The notes under the pieces: model-generated | What the model saw: the letters and a program-made list of their open reading frames with translations, nothing else | Databases searched by the model: none | What the model was told of the DNA's origin: nothing | Translations under genes and position numbers: made by a program | Shown: piece by piece, positions 48,254 to 60,726 of the stretch | How positions within the stretch are numbered: position 1 is the stretch's first letter | How the letters are laid out: every line of letters begins with the position of its first letter | Source: Desarmillaria ectypa | Taxonomy: Eukaryota; Basidiomycota; Agaricomycetes; Agaricales; Physalacriaceae | Length of the DNA stretch: 64,000 nucleotides | Direction: 5' to 3' | Assembly: GCA_030407005.1 (NCBI GenBank) | Contig: JAUDYN010000014.1 | Coordinates: 1-64,000 of the forward strand

Positions 48254-49427
48254 ATGGTCTGTGCCGCATTTCTGTTTCTTGTGAAGAATACTAACGGAAT
48301 ACCCTAGGCCCGTAATGAGGAAAAGGCGCAGTCCATGCTTTATCGGTTCCGAGAGGCACAAGCGGCAGAGCTTGGCCTTGGGACTCGTGGAGACCGTCGA
48401 CCGCGAATGGCAAGCGCATGCAAAAGTTTGCGCGAATGTGAACGATGGAGAGGAGAAATTCTGAGGGAAATTAGCAGGAAAGTGTCGAAAATTCAGGACG
48501 GTGCGGTGTCTTTCCCGCTTACCCAGTATGGCCCGCTCAACACCATTTTGTAGCCGGCCTTACTGATTATGAAGTCCGCGATTTAAATGACGAGATCAAC
48601 AAAATTTTGCGAGAAAAGCGTCATTGGGAGAATCAGATCGTGGCCCTTGGTGGCGCTAACTATCGACGGAACGTGGCCATGCTAGACGATGACGGGAAAG
48701 AGGTACCCGGGACAAAGGGTTACAAGTAAGAATCGGATTCTGGTCAGTAGAATTTCTTCCAACTTGCTTTTAGGTATTTTGGACGAGCGAAGGAGCTTCC
48801 AGGTGTTCGAGAACTCTTCCAGAGCCGAAAGAACGAGGAGGAAGAGGAGAATCAGACTTTGGCGTTCTACAAAAAGTTCCTAGGACAGGGCCCAGCATAC
48901 TATGGCGATACAGATGAAGTCGATGGCAAATTACTAGAATTTGAACGGCAAGCGGAAGGGGATGGTAAGGCCACGGATTCTCTATACTTCAATCACTCAT
49001 CGGTCAACCTACAGAATGGGAAGAAGCGTATATAAATCTTCGAGAAACCTTGGGCCTTCCAAATGACGATCCCATACCAGAATTTCCCCGGCCGGACGTT
49101 TCCGATGCCTCACTTCTCTTGTCGCACCCATCAGCAGCGCAAAATAGTAAACGGAAGGCTGAGGACGGTGATGCTGACGAGGAAGGTTCGGAGATGGAAG
49201 ATTCAAAGCGTTCAAAGACTGGAACTAGCGTGCCTCCACTACCGCGTTCAGAGCCGTCGGTGGACCAGGCTTATGCCAGTGCTCATGCAGCAGCATCATA
49301 TATACCTTTCTTGACTGCCGAAAATCTCGTGCCCCCCAAGATGCCCACACGAACAGAGATGGACGCGGTGCTTCTCGATCTACGGAAGAAGGTCTTGGTC
49401 GAGGAGTATTTTGGTGAAGAAAAGTAA
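48254..49427 (+). CDS. isy1: Pre-mRNA splicing factor Isy1 (323 aa)
   Basis: Exons: 48254-48256 (the ATG alone), 48308-48500, 48554-48725, 48774-48964, 49015-49427; all phases agree. The product reads MARNEEKAQSMLYRFREAQA, ERWRGEILREISRKVSKIQDA, GLTDYEVRDLNDEINKILRE, RHWENQIVALGGANYRRNV and KGYKYFGRAKELPGVRELF, which is the near-invariant N-terminal Isy1 domain. A disordered acidic/basic stretch follows (KRKAEDGDADEEGSEMED), and it ends KKVLVEEYFGEEK. Isy1 is a nuclear component of the NineTeen complex, active in the catalytic steps of splicing. The first intron falls directly after the start codon. Length and motifs are normal for fungi, so the gene should be functional. Confidence 0.96.
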
Positions 49428-50871
49428 TCGCTATTACGTTCCCAACGGTTTTCCACTTATTTATCTGTTTCATCGTGAGTTCTAGTATCAGCATAGCGTT
49501 GAATAATAGTCAAACTGATAGAAATGTACAGGCGTGTAATCTATTGCATTTTCTATCATTAAATTCGATCCACTACTTTTTCGGCTAACGAAACTGACGT
49601 GCGACTCACGATTCAAGCCTAGAGGATCTGTTCCATATTCTCAGCTTCATTCGCGAGGCCGAAGATCCTGCAGAATGTGGTCCGAATTGGACTCACTATC
49701 AGAATAGATTACTACAGATGCTCCTGCCTACAAGATGTTGCAGCCATGGATTCTCATGTTCGCTGTCGTGATGTCCATTGTCTGAAAACAGTCAAAAATA
49801 ATTTTTAGACTGTCAGAGTTCGAGCGTGCGTGTAAGTTCTTTTGAGATCCGCTTGTATCGTCATTTCCATGTCATGCAGATCACGATCTGCGATGGCCTC
49901 TCTGCGTCGCCGTGTATCACTGTCCAGGGATATGCATGTCCTCGAGTGGCAGACCGAGCGAAACGGACTCTGAGTCCGATTGCTCTGGACTACATAACGC
50001 ACAGCTCCGTGCAGACGGCGACCTATCTCCTGTAAATACCTCACTCGCTTCGACTTTGATATCCGCAGGAGCATGACTACCTCACGTCCCTTGTCGTCTT
50101 CTGGGTGCTCGCAAATAGACACACCACATCGTACCGAACTGAACATCGCCCTCGGCTCCGGTGGTAATGGGGATCGGGCACTAGACTGCGTACCATGAAT
50201 GTTAATCCTATTGCCGCCGTTTTGTCTTCCGCTGCATGCCATGGAAAGATGTCGTGTTTCCCAAGGAACCCGAGCCAGCCGGACTTGTAAACCCTCATAG
50301 GATACGGATTGCGCTAACGAGCTTCTGAGAGAAAGATTGTTAACAGTTGCGGAGCTAACCGCCAACTCCATTCATACTGACTTTCTGGATAAGTATGGTC
50401 CGAGGCGCAGGCGTGATACTATTTCTCAGGGAACATCTTTACTGACGGAAAGGTCAGAAAAGGTCTTGTTCCTGCGCCCACCAAAGTTTCTCTCTCTATC
50501 CTCTAGTCCACAGAGCGGTGGCGGATAACGTTTATGCCGTTTCTTTGGTCATTGATTGGAGTTGAAACTCAAAGTCTGACAGGTTGAATCTTGGTTGGAT
50601 AAAGCCAACCTTCAGCTGAAGCCATCTCAGTTCCGATCCACAAGCGTCCTAGAGCCACGGGAGGGGTACCGATAACGACAAATGGTTTTATTCCATTCGT
50701 GCTAGATCAACGCAGCTCGATTCGGGTCAGAGGGGCGTCCGATAATCATGGGATGGCTCGATTCTTTCCTTGTTCAAGCGGTATATAAACTACTTTGACC
50801 TGGTGTGCTCTCGTCGTGCCAATTCAAACACTCTCCATATCTCATAAGCTTGCTACCCGTTCCTCGACGCG
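49428..50871 (+). other. Intergenic, no supported gene
   Basis: A 188-aa minus-strand ORF (50371-49805) has no recognised domain or intron context and overlaps plus-strand ORFs; I do not call it. The last ~120 bp before 50872 hold a TATATAAAC box near 50782, a likely TATA element of the prenyltransferase gene. Confidence 0.45.
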
Positions 50872-52330
50872 ATGAGCAGCAGCGAAACCACTTCTCTCCT
50901 TCCTAATCATGAAAAGCTCCCCACCTATCATGCTCCGCCAACCAAGACTAATCTGAACTTTCCTCTGAACATTGCTCCAGAGAAATATCGCCCGTATATG
51001 GAGCTGATTCGTCTCGACAAGGTTGGATTCGTCTCGATCGGGACTGCAGGCCAGGAGTCACTTACCTGATTCCTTCATAGCCCACGGGTACAATATTGAT
51101 GTTCTGGCCTTTTGGTATGCGACTAAACTCCTTTTGTGACGGCGATTGAGACGAAAGCTTTCAGCTTGGGGTTTGACCATGGCGTCATACTCGATGGCGC
51201 CAACGATTGTGCTGCGTTCCTATGCATACAAGCTCATTGAATGCTTCATCGGGGCGTTCATAATGCGTAGCTCAGCTTGTACCGTCAACGATATATTTGA
51301 TGTGGACATGGATGCTGGTGTCGGTTGGTCCATTGTTCCGCGTCTACTACAAAGATCTCATGATTCCACTTCCAGAGCGAACGAAGAATAGACCGCTTCC
51401 AAGTGGTCGCATCACCGTTCTCGCAGCGACCGTCTTCCTTCTGGTACAATACGCGCTGGGAATTCTATTCTTCTATTTCACGCTTGATGGTCTAGCGTCA
51501 GTTACCAGTTTATGCTTTTCAATTATTAAATCTAACTTTATTTGTAGTTTCTACGCAGCCCTGTTTCAGTTTCTCCCACTGTAAGAGGACAGCCTATCTG
51601 CAAATATACTAGAGTTTAAATATTTCCCGCTCCGCTCCTTCCAGATTTGCGATATACCCTCTCCTCAAACGGGTAACCTACTGGCCACAAGCGTGGCTGG
51701 GCTTCGCCATGAACTTCGGATTCGTAATCGCATATGTGTCAACCACAAACACGTTTGATTACGACATCCTCTGTTGTGCTCTTGCTGGTTGTTGGTGGTA
51801 TGTTTCTCCTCGTATGTCGGTACCTAGCGACGATGCTCACAATCATTTATTAGTTGGACAATGTTATATGGTTAGCTGACTGTGTCCGGATAACATCGTA
51901 TGCTGAATCTCACCACATTTTATAGACACAATATATGCTTGTCAAGATATCATCGACGATGTAAAAACTGGCGTGCTTTCCACCGCTATTCTCTTCGGGA
52001 ACTGGATTAGGCCCATGCTTGTTGGCTGCGCCATGATCTCTGTCGCTATGCTTTTCGTTGCAGGGTACTTGAATCGACAAGACTGGGGCTTCTTTATCTT
52101 TTCTGTTTGTGGAACCGCGACGCATCTCGTTTGGCAATTCAGCACCGTAGAGCTCGATAAACCGGAGAGCTGTTGGAGTTAGCGCCTCGTTCCCTTGTCT
52201 GTGACATGTGCTGACATGTCTTGCAGGAAACTTCAAGCGCAATGGCCAGCTTGGCTGGATCGTTTGGGGTGGCCTTTTGATCGACTATATATCAAAATCT
52301 ACCACTTTTCTTTTCCCTAGTAGAGTTTAG
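50872..52330 (+). CDS. UbiA-family membrane prenyltransferase (340 aa)
   Basis: Nine exons: 50872-51021, 51081-51114, 51165-51323, 51376-51496, 51548-51580, 51645-51797, 51854-51870, 51926-52177, 52227-52330; all phases agree. YMELIRLDKPTGTILMFWPF is the UbiA entry motif. NDIFDVDMDAG (~103-113) is the first Asp-rich motif (NDxxDxxxD), followed by KNRPLPSG. DTIYACQDIIDDVKTG (~223-238) is the second. Seven to nine hydrophobic helices are visible. The family transfers a polyprenyl diphosphate to an aromatic acceptor. The N-terminus (MSSSETTSLLPNHEKLPTY) has no mitochondrial presequence, which argues for an ER/secondary-metabolite type enzyme as in fungal meroterpenoid pathways rather than Coq2; this is inference. 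No polyketide or terpene synthase is in the window. Confidence 0.92.
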
Positions 52331-54193
52331 AATCTCAGATATCGAGCACGTTCGTAACCATCTCGCGACTGGACAAAATAACATCTATCCGGTCAAAGTA
52401 GGAACAAAGCATCATTCATTTTGACTCTTTACATCTCCTAATAGGCTGCTTATCAGTAGTGCCACAGAAGATTGGTCAGCACAGCGCTGGTCGTTGGCAG
52501 GTATCATTAACAAACACCACTTATTGGAACAAACTTGTCAATGACATGTCTTAACCTCCAGGAAATAAAACCCACCGGCGATTATTACGACATGTCTCTT
52601 ACTCTTTTAGAATGTTACACTAGCCGCCGAAAGCCGAAGCTGGGAAGAGATCCACCATTTTGGATATCTTTAGATATGTGGAATACATGCCAGCCGCACT
52701 TGTACTCTCCTTGATATAGTAGTCACTCGCCAATAGGGTAGACACGGAGCCAAAAATTAAAAGCGTGATATTTTGACAACGGTGTCAAGAAAGTATCTTC
52801 GAGACTTTGTACAACTTTGTCAAGTGGAAGTAGGGAACGAGAAAGGTTAGCATTACATTCAGTGGGACGTCTACTCAGTACTGAACCAACGAACAATCGG
52901 GGGTTCGGGCTGGCTGAACAGTCAATATAAGGGCTTAAGCTCTGCGTGAGACAGTGAGAACGTGGCACGCATAATATTAGATACCGTTGTGTAGCGTTTT
53001 ATCTAAAATCTATCGAAACGCTCGAAAAATAAAGGGAAAGCATGTTGCAGAAAACATTATTAGAGCTTTACTTGGGAACGGCCAGTCAAAACGGCCCGAA
53101 GGAATCATCAGTAAACCTAGTACTCCAGTGTTGGTCCTCAGGGCCCAAGGTTGCCAATTTATCTCTTATATGGAGGTAGGAATTATATGCCAACAACAAC
53201 CGGTCACCAGTGGGTCCTGGGTCCTGGGAGGGAGAGGGGGTGAACTAGGGTTGCGCACGAAACCCTATATTTTGATACACCGGGGTTTCGGACCGGTGAG
53301 TTACCGGTAAAATACCGTCAGGCCTTGAAGTTGAAGGGTTTTTCGTCAAGGTAACTTACCCAGAGCTCATCAGCTCATTAGAGAAAAATGTTGGTATACT
53401 AGATGACTATTTATTGCTGTTACCATCAGACAGTACTGCGGTCAGAGAAACAATCCCACATATCTCCGAACGCCGTCACCCCAGCCTATTTCTATCCCTC
53501 TTCCGTTCGTACCGTTCTATTGAAAACACCATTGCCATCAGTTCAGGAGCTCAACGCAATCGTAAAACATGCCCTGTCGGCAATGACGTCCACAAACGGG
53601 GCAGTCATTCGAGCATATGAGAAGTCTTAGCCATAGAAGTTTAATATAGATATAGAATGACGTCCATCTCAAAGCTTATGCGGACATACGTGGGTGTTGC
53701 TCTTGGAGTGAAATTTTGCGACGCGACGGTGATGTGACTGAAGAGTGACGGTAGCTTACCGTCAGCCTGGCAAGCTGCTTTATAGATACTCGCGCTCGTG
53801 TCTGTATATAAACTTACCGAAACATACAACCCCCCTGGAAGCTTCGTGCGTAGCCCTAGGGTGGACTTCGAAGTGATTTAAAAGTCAAAACCCTTCTGCC
53901 TGGCGAACACTGGGATTTGAACCCACAACCTCACGCAGATCAAGTGAAGCGCGCGTAACTTTATTGTAGTTCACTAATATTTTATTAAAATAAAAACCTT
54001 AATTTGGTTGAGAACTTGATGGTTGGTGACCGAAGAAATACTACTTCTAGGACCACGAATATCATTATGCATGAATACTCCCTGCGATGACCATAGATGC
54101 ATCCCACGGCTGATATTTAGGCAGACGAGTCAGACTGTTTGTGTTCAGGATCTTTACTGATCACCCTCGTGTCGTAGTTAAAAATCCTTCGGC
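52331..54193 (+). other. Intergenic, no supported gene
   Basis: It includes a tRNA 3'-half-like sequence on the minus strand near 53915-53960 and a GC-varied stretch around 53150-53340. No coding frame is convincing. Confidence 0.45.
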
Positions 54194-55708
54194 TTGGAAC
54201 AGCCTGATCTTTTTCATAAACATAGATCGAGTTCACAAGCCTTTACTTATAGCGACACTGTAGTTTTATCGTGCCATACCCAGCACCTAGACAACACTGG
54301 GTCATCTGGAACTTCTGAAGACCGCCGTTCGACTACGATTTTCATTGGCATTTTTGGCTCAAACGCAAGTGGCATTTGTCACCTTTCGTTGAAAGGTAGA
54401 CATGGATCACGGGACTTGCCTGCACCTTTCCTTAAAAGCAGATGCTGGTTATTATAGGTTATTTCCACTGTCCCCTTCGTCACCACGGGCTAGGTCTGTC
54501 ATGGAACTCAATAACTGCATTCCACTAGAGTGCCTCACTACAGTCGACTCCGCTAATTCTCTCCCTGCATTAGAAGATTATTATTTTCCGCTACGCTCCA
54601 AAGAGGTCAGTGGCGCACTTCTATCTTCCATCATCCCAAATTTTAACATGTGCACTATCCGTTATCCCTTAAGATATACAAAATGGAGTTCTACTGGGGC
54701 CTTTCTCGAGGTGCAATTGAACAGGAATCTCACTTCAATCACGTTCGGTGTAAGTTGTTCGCTCTGCTATGCACAATTAGACTTTACGCAATTATTTGTT
54801 AGTACGCTCGGATATGAAGCAGCTATTGGAAAATGAAGAATGGACGCTTACCCCGACAGACGAGACCCTTCAGCGTATATACGACCTCCAGGATTACAAT
54901 CAAGAATGCTGTGCTGACATTCGCAGGATGTTCACGACCGTAAGGCCTTACTTATACTTTCTCAGACTCCCTTTCACCAGATGAAACTTATCTTATGCTA
55001 GGTTATCCCTTTGCAATATTACACGTACACTCTACTCCCTACAACGTTGAATCGCCCTGTGCACGTTATTTTCCCTAATTCTTCAACCTTGTTATCAAAA
55101 CATCATCCCTCCACCCTACCGCTCCTCAAAGTCGTGTCGCCCGTTCACCCTTGTTTTGTTGTTGGCGCAACCTACCACCTTTTCAACCGCTTTTCGCAGT
55201 TGCGAAACAGGCTGATGAGCTCGGTTTCGTCTTTCTATATTCTTCAGCTCCCTTCAAGTGTGCGTGGATTAGCGGAGTGGCGACCTCACGATGACGTGAT
55301 AACACGTACGCCTCGCCGGCGGAGAATCTTCAGGCTAAGGGAGCCTGATATGGAAGCTATGCCGCTCCTTTTGGGGCTCCCACAGACGCTGCCTTTGCAG
55401 AAAAGATCTGCAAGAATGTCCCTTGTGTGTGCAGACGTTGACGTTGACGTTATCCTTGTTAATGACAATGAAATCGGGGAATATGCGTACGAGCCAGTGC
55501 GGTGTTGCGTGGACGTGCTGGAACGTGGAGACGAGTGGAAGCGGGTGATCCAGATGAGATTATTGTTAAGACGAGAAGGGATCAGTTTGTCGGCGAGGTG
55601 GCGTACTCCGGCCATATGGCGACGGCGAAGGGCGTTGCTCAAGCAAAAACACTGGTACTAGACTTTGTTTCTGTAGTTCCTTTACCATCAGACGTGGACG
55701 AAACTTAA
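54194..55708 (+). other. Possible unrecognised gene or gene relic
   Basis: Coding-like segments in different plus frames: LECLTTVDSANSLPALEDYY (about 54530), NEEWTLTPTDETLQRIYDL (54830-54890), VRGLAEWRPHDDVITRTPRR (about 55260-55320), EYAYEPVRCCVDVLERGDEW (about 55480-55540) and DQFVGEVAYSGHMATAKGVA (about 55575-55640). Introns could join some of these, but I could not build one model with consistent phases and a start. It could equally be a decayed gene. No domain is recognised. Confidence 0.3.
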
Positions 55709-56034
55709 TCGTTGTTATGCTTTTCTGTTGCAACTATAGCCTGTACTATTTTCAACCATTAGTTGAGTTCCTCATATGTTTCATAATAACGACTTACTTT
55801 TTGCTTCCAGTATCCATATGCTCCTAGAGCCAAATGTCTGTTGTGCGCGTATACTGACGTGGCCGCCCTTTGGGCAATAAATCCCACTCTGAGGTTATGA
55901 GATCTAGCACGTTGAGCATAACAGTAAGTTCACACCCGAGCCCGACGTAAGTAAGTGAGATAGTTCGAGTTCAGCGTAGCGAGAGAATCACTTCGGTTAA
56001 ATGGTATACAAGACTGACACCAAAATCATTAGTC

Positions 56035-57338
<1,304 letters not shown>

Positions 57339-57778
57339 CTATGCGCAGTAATATTAGGAACTGATGAAGGGAAACAAAAGTGAGAGCATACTTCATTCGT
57401 GCTTTTTATACCAGTTCCACGTAACCACTTACGCCGATTCCCTGGGTTATTCCTAAGGATTTATAAGACGAACGTTAGTCAGACCCGTTAGTCAGACCGT
57501 TAAGTCGGATCCCTTCGCTAGATATTGGTAATACATGCTACGCGACATGCCAGGGTGGCCAAGGTGAATTTCATAATGGTTGATAAAGAGTGGATTGAAC
57601 ACTGGGCCGAAAACCATGGAGTATCGGCAGCAGGCCGAGCTCGGAGAACCTAGGGCGACGGTGCCTCGGAAACCAACACAAACATTCGATGCAGCCAAGC
57701 AATATGCTCCAGGTTCACCGTAGAGAAATTAATCAAGACGCCCGAGCTATAGGTATTGAATAGTAAAGAAAATCAACA

Positions 57779-58900
57779 AGGTAATGCCTAGTTGCTAATG
57801 GACACGAAAGGGTAACCAGTATAATCTTCGGCAACATTTTCGGGCATATAAAACGCTGCCCAGCAGAGTAATATCGGGCTAGTTTGTAGTCAACAAAAAA
57901 GTCCTGCTATTCAACACCAATGGACTCACATTTCGATATAAAATGCCAGACGCGATGTCATCTTCCTTCCCATTGGCAGTCTCTATCTCCGTCTCCCTTG
58001 CGAATGCTCCTGCTGAGATGTATGATCTCGGAGCCTGGATCTCAAGAAGTAAATCATTAGAAGAATTTGACATGTCTTCGGGATCCCATGTAATCAGCAT
58101 CTCCTCGATTTACAAAACAAAGCAGCAGCGTGAATCTGGTCCTTCATTTGAACCTGTATGAACACGTATCAATTGAGACAACACGATAGCATTACTGAGC
58201 ACGTACTTGTCGGTGAGACACTTCAAAGGCTCAGTCTGATGGCCGTCCTTTCCGCTCTGACCACCTTTACGACGGCGTCTACGACTTCGAGACTAACTAT
58301 GCCCGGTTCTCCATACTCCCACAGTATTGACGAAATTGATCAACTCGACATTCGTGTGCGCCGTGGATCTCATCACTGTCACGTCTGAATCCGTCCACAG
58401 CATCTGCTGCGGATTGAACGAAACAGTGGGACATGGCCTTGTCTGAAAGCGGGACGGCTGACAGCGCGATGCAAGGATATGTGGTCTTCTTCCCACAAAA
58501 AGTGCAAAAGCCTTATTAGGGCATATATTCCGGACTTTCGTCCGATTAGGCGGCAGGTGACATTTTTATCGACTTAATAATCCTGGTTAGCGAACGTGAA
58601 AAGTAAAGGTTAAGAGAATAAAAAATACATAGAAAGAACACACGTCTCTATACATTACTCTTGATAAAATATTGTAGTTCTTCATCAACGACAAATGCTT
58701 TATAATGCTCGTTATGTTAAATAATGAGAAAGTTACCATAATAAGGCATTTGCAGTCTGTCGTGTGCCCGAGAGCCCAGACCTAGTAGTAAATGAATCTC
58801 TCTTTATCGTGCAATGGGTCGCTGATTTGGCAGAAATATTTGTTAGACATTGTAACAGCTGCAGTAAAAGAATATCATCTCTTTCCAAGCTTTCAGAGGT
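57779..58900 (-). pseudogene. Decayed tandem duplicate of the Old Yellow Enzyme gene
   Basis: 57790-57850 matches the last exon (GNVAEDYTGYPF-like), 57930-58090 matches the EIWAPRPYIAAGAF exon (EIQAPRSYISAGAF, ETEIETANGK), 58215-58330 matches the VDAVVKAVG/NRARFGLEV part, 58430-58500 matches the PLSGKDK region and 58745-58900 matches the LGRTAD and SEEQLQAWK parts. Order and strand are the same as in 56035-57338, with internal deletions, stops and an AT-rich insertion (about 58500-58740). No product is expected. Confidence 0.82.
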
Positions 58901-59505
58901 TTAAGGACCAGAAACGGTCTATGACGTGTTCTCAGCAATTTATCAAGTGATGAAAGAGTTATTGAGAAGATTGGTCAGTTGGTTTTTTGAGGTTCTGATA
59001 TTCGAAGCGCGACATCGCGGCAATGGGCCAAACTTCGAAGGTCGCGGTCGCCCTGACTGTTGGACGATAAAGTTTGATTTCGAATAGCAGGCCGATAACG
59101 GGAAACTAGAGAATCGGAAGGGTCGGGCCGAGGGTTCGCCTGTTGTCTGCACCCACCATCTGCACTTTAACGCGACCTGGATATCAGGGCTCTACCATTC
59201 TTTACTAGTTACAAGACCAGCGAATATGAATTTTTTGATACTACGTTATTGTCTCTGTCCACGTAACGGTGAATTTTATCACCGGGATTTGATTGAGGGC
59301 CTCACAACGGCCTCATCAGGTATCTTTCCGGAGTCTTACCAAATTCTGGAAAGTATAATAACATCTCTGGCAGCACATGGACGATACGTACTCTTTCATA
59401 TGGCACTGTCAATTCGTGTGTCCTATCCACTTCTCCCGGTAGTTTTCTGGGGGCTATCTCGAAACCTGTTACAGACAGATCGGAGGGCTAATATCCTCTC
59501 TTGCT
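58901..59505 (+). other. Intergenic, no supported gene
   Basis: No domain-bearing frame. The ORF 59226-59693 runs into the hairpin element and is taken as chance. Confidence 0.45.
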
Positions 59506-59756
59506 CACACTGGAGGAAAAATAATGTTTTTACCTCCAAATACATAGAAAATATGCAAAGTTTTTTTTATCATTCTTTTTTTACTAAAAAAAGTACTAAA
59601 AGGTTTTCAATGTTTCACTATTTTCTGCAAAGCTTGCCAAATACAGTGAGAGTTCCTAAATATTTATACAGTTTTTTTCTGCAAAAATACTGAAAAAAAC
59701 TTTGAATATTTTTTGCATATTTAGAGGTAAAAATACTGAAATTTTAGTGCAGTGTC
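59506..59756. mobile_element. MITE-like inverted-repeat element, about 250 bp
   Basis: The left arm (about 59527-59567, TTTTTACCTCCAAATACATA...) and right arm (about 59693-59733, ...CATATTTAGAGGTAAAAA) are imperfect reverse complements over about 41 bp. The pairing extends weakly outward to CACACTG / CAGTGTC ends. The interior is A/T-rich and non-coding. Size and structure fit a miniature inverted-repeat element; the target duplication is unclear. Confidence 0.65.
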
Positions 59757-60726
59757 ATAGGTTTGGTTCGAAATGAAACTCTAACCGTCGGACTGGCACA
59801 GTATTTACCGCAGAAAACTTTTAGTGACCGGAAAAACGGTATCCCTCGTGCGGAATTCAGGCTGAATAACCGGCATTTGAAACTCTTTTCTCATTTCCGG
59901 GGATGCTCACGGTAGTCTGACAGCTTCCGTAATGCGGGTATGATTGCGGCGAAGCTAGAGGCCTAAATGAAGCATTCCTTTGTTTACAGCATGGCGGAGT
60001 ACTTGCGATAGGCCATACGAGTATTGCTTGGATTCCCCAGCGTACCCTTCAGAATTCGATTCATCCGCATGGTGCGAATGGATACCGTTAGCGGTACCCT
60101 CACTGTATGGTCGCTTTTTTGACCGAGTGTACGATAGACGTCACGGTGTACATCTGTAATTTTCTCCTCTTTTCCACGTCTTATACCTCGTTCAATACTC
60201 TGATCAGAATGACGACGTCAAGGTTAATCTGTCCTAACAAGTTTCTCCCTGCATTTCTACTATTCCATTTTGGTAGTACCTATTCTCGTTCAGCTAGCAC
60301 GCTCGGTACCGTAAGAGCGCCCCTTCAACGTGAATCATTCAGGGCGCATACGTGTTCGTCATGGAAATTCAGGGTAGGGATGTTATCAATGAATTGATAT
60401 TTGAAAGCTTGGGCGCCAGAGTTTAAGGGCGCAAATGGAGAACATGGGGCGTTCATGAACCTCCTTTTCCCCCAAACCAACAAGCAGAACAATTTTACAT
60501 AAATTCCGTTGAAACCTGGAAACCGCTTGAAGCAACCCTTGCAGGGAAAATAGCCCCTAATGAACTAGGGTCCTAAAAGAGGACTGTCGACCACGTGATG
60601 CTGAGGACCAGCGCAGCCTTGAACGGAAGAAGGGAGCTACCCTTATTCTTGTACCACTATCATTACCACCACCATTTCTGTACTTCTCCTTTTTCTTCCC
60701 TTAGAAGACGCTGAATTTTACCTGCC
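59757..60726 (+). other. Intergenic; promoter side of the AMSH-like gene
   Basis: No gene supported. A pyrimidine-rich stretch (about 60655-60705) lies just before the start at 60727, typical of basidiomycete promoters. Confidence 0.5.

Noticed and set aside
49805..50371. 188-aa minus-strand ORF
   Set aside because: Overlaps plus-strand ORFs, has no recognisable motif, no intron context and low-complexity arginine content; likely chance.
53915..53960. tRNA gene on the minus strand
   Set aside because: The T-arm (GGTTCAAATCC) and acceptor-like end are good, but the D-arm is missing and the anticodon loop would have nine bases. At most a 3'-half tRNA relic.
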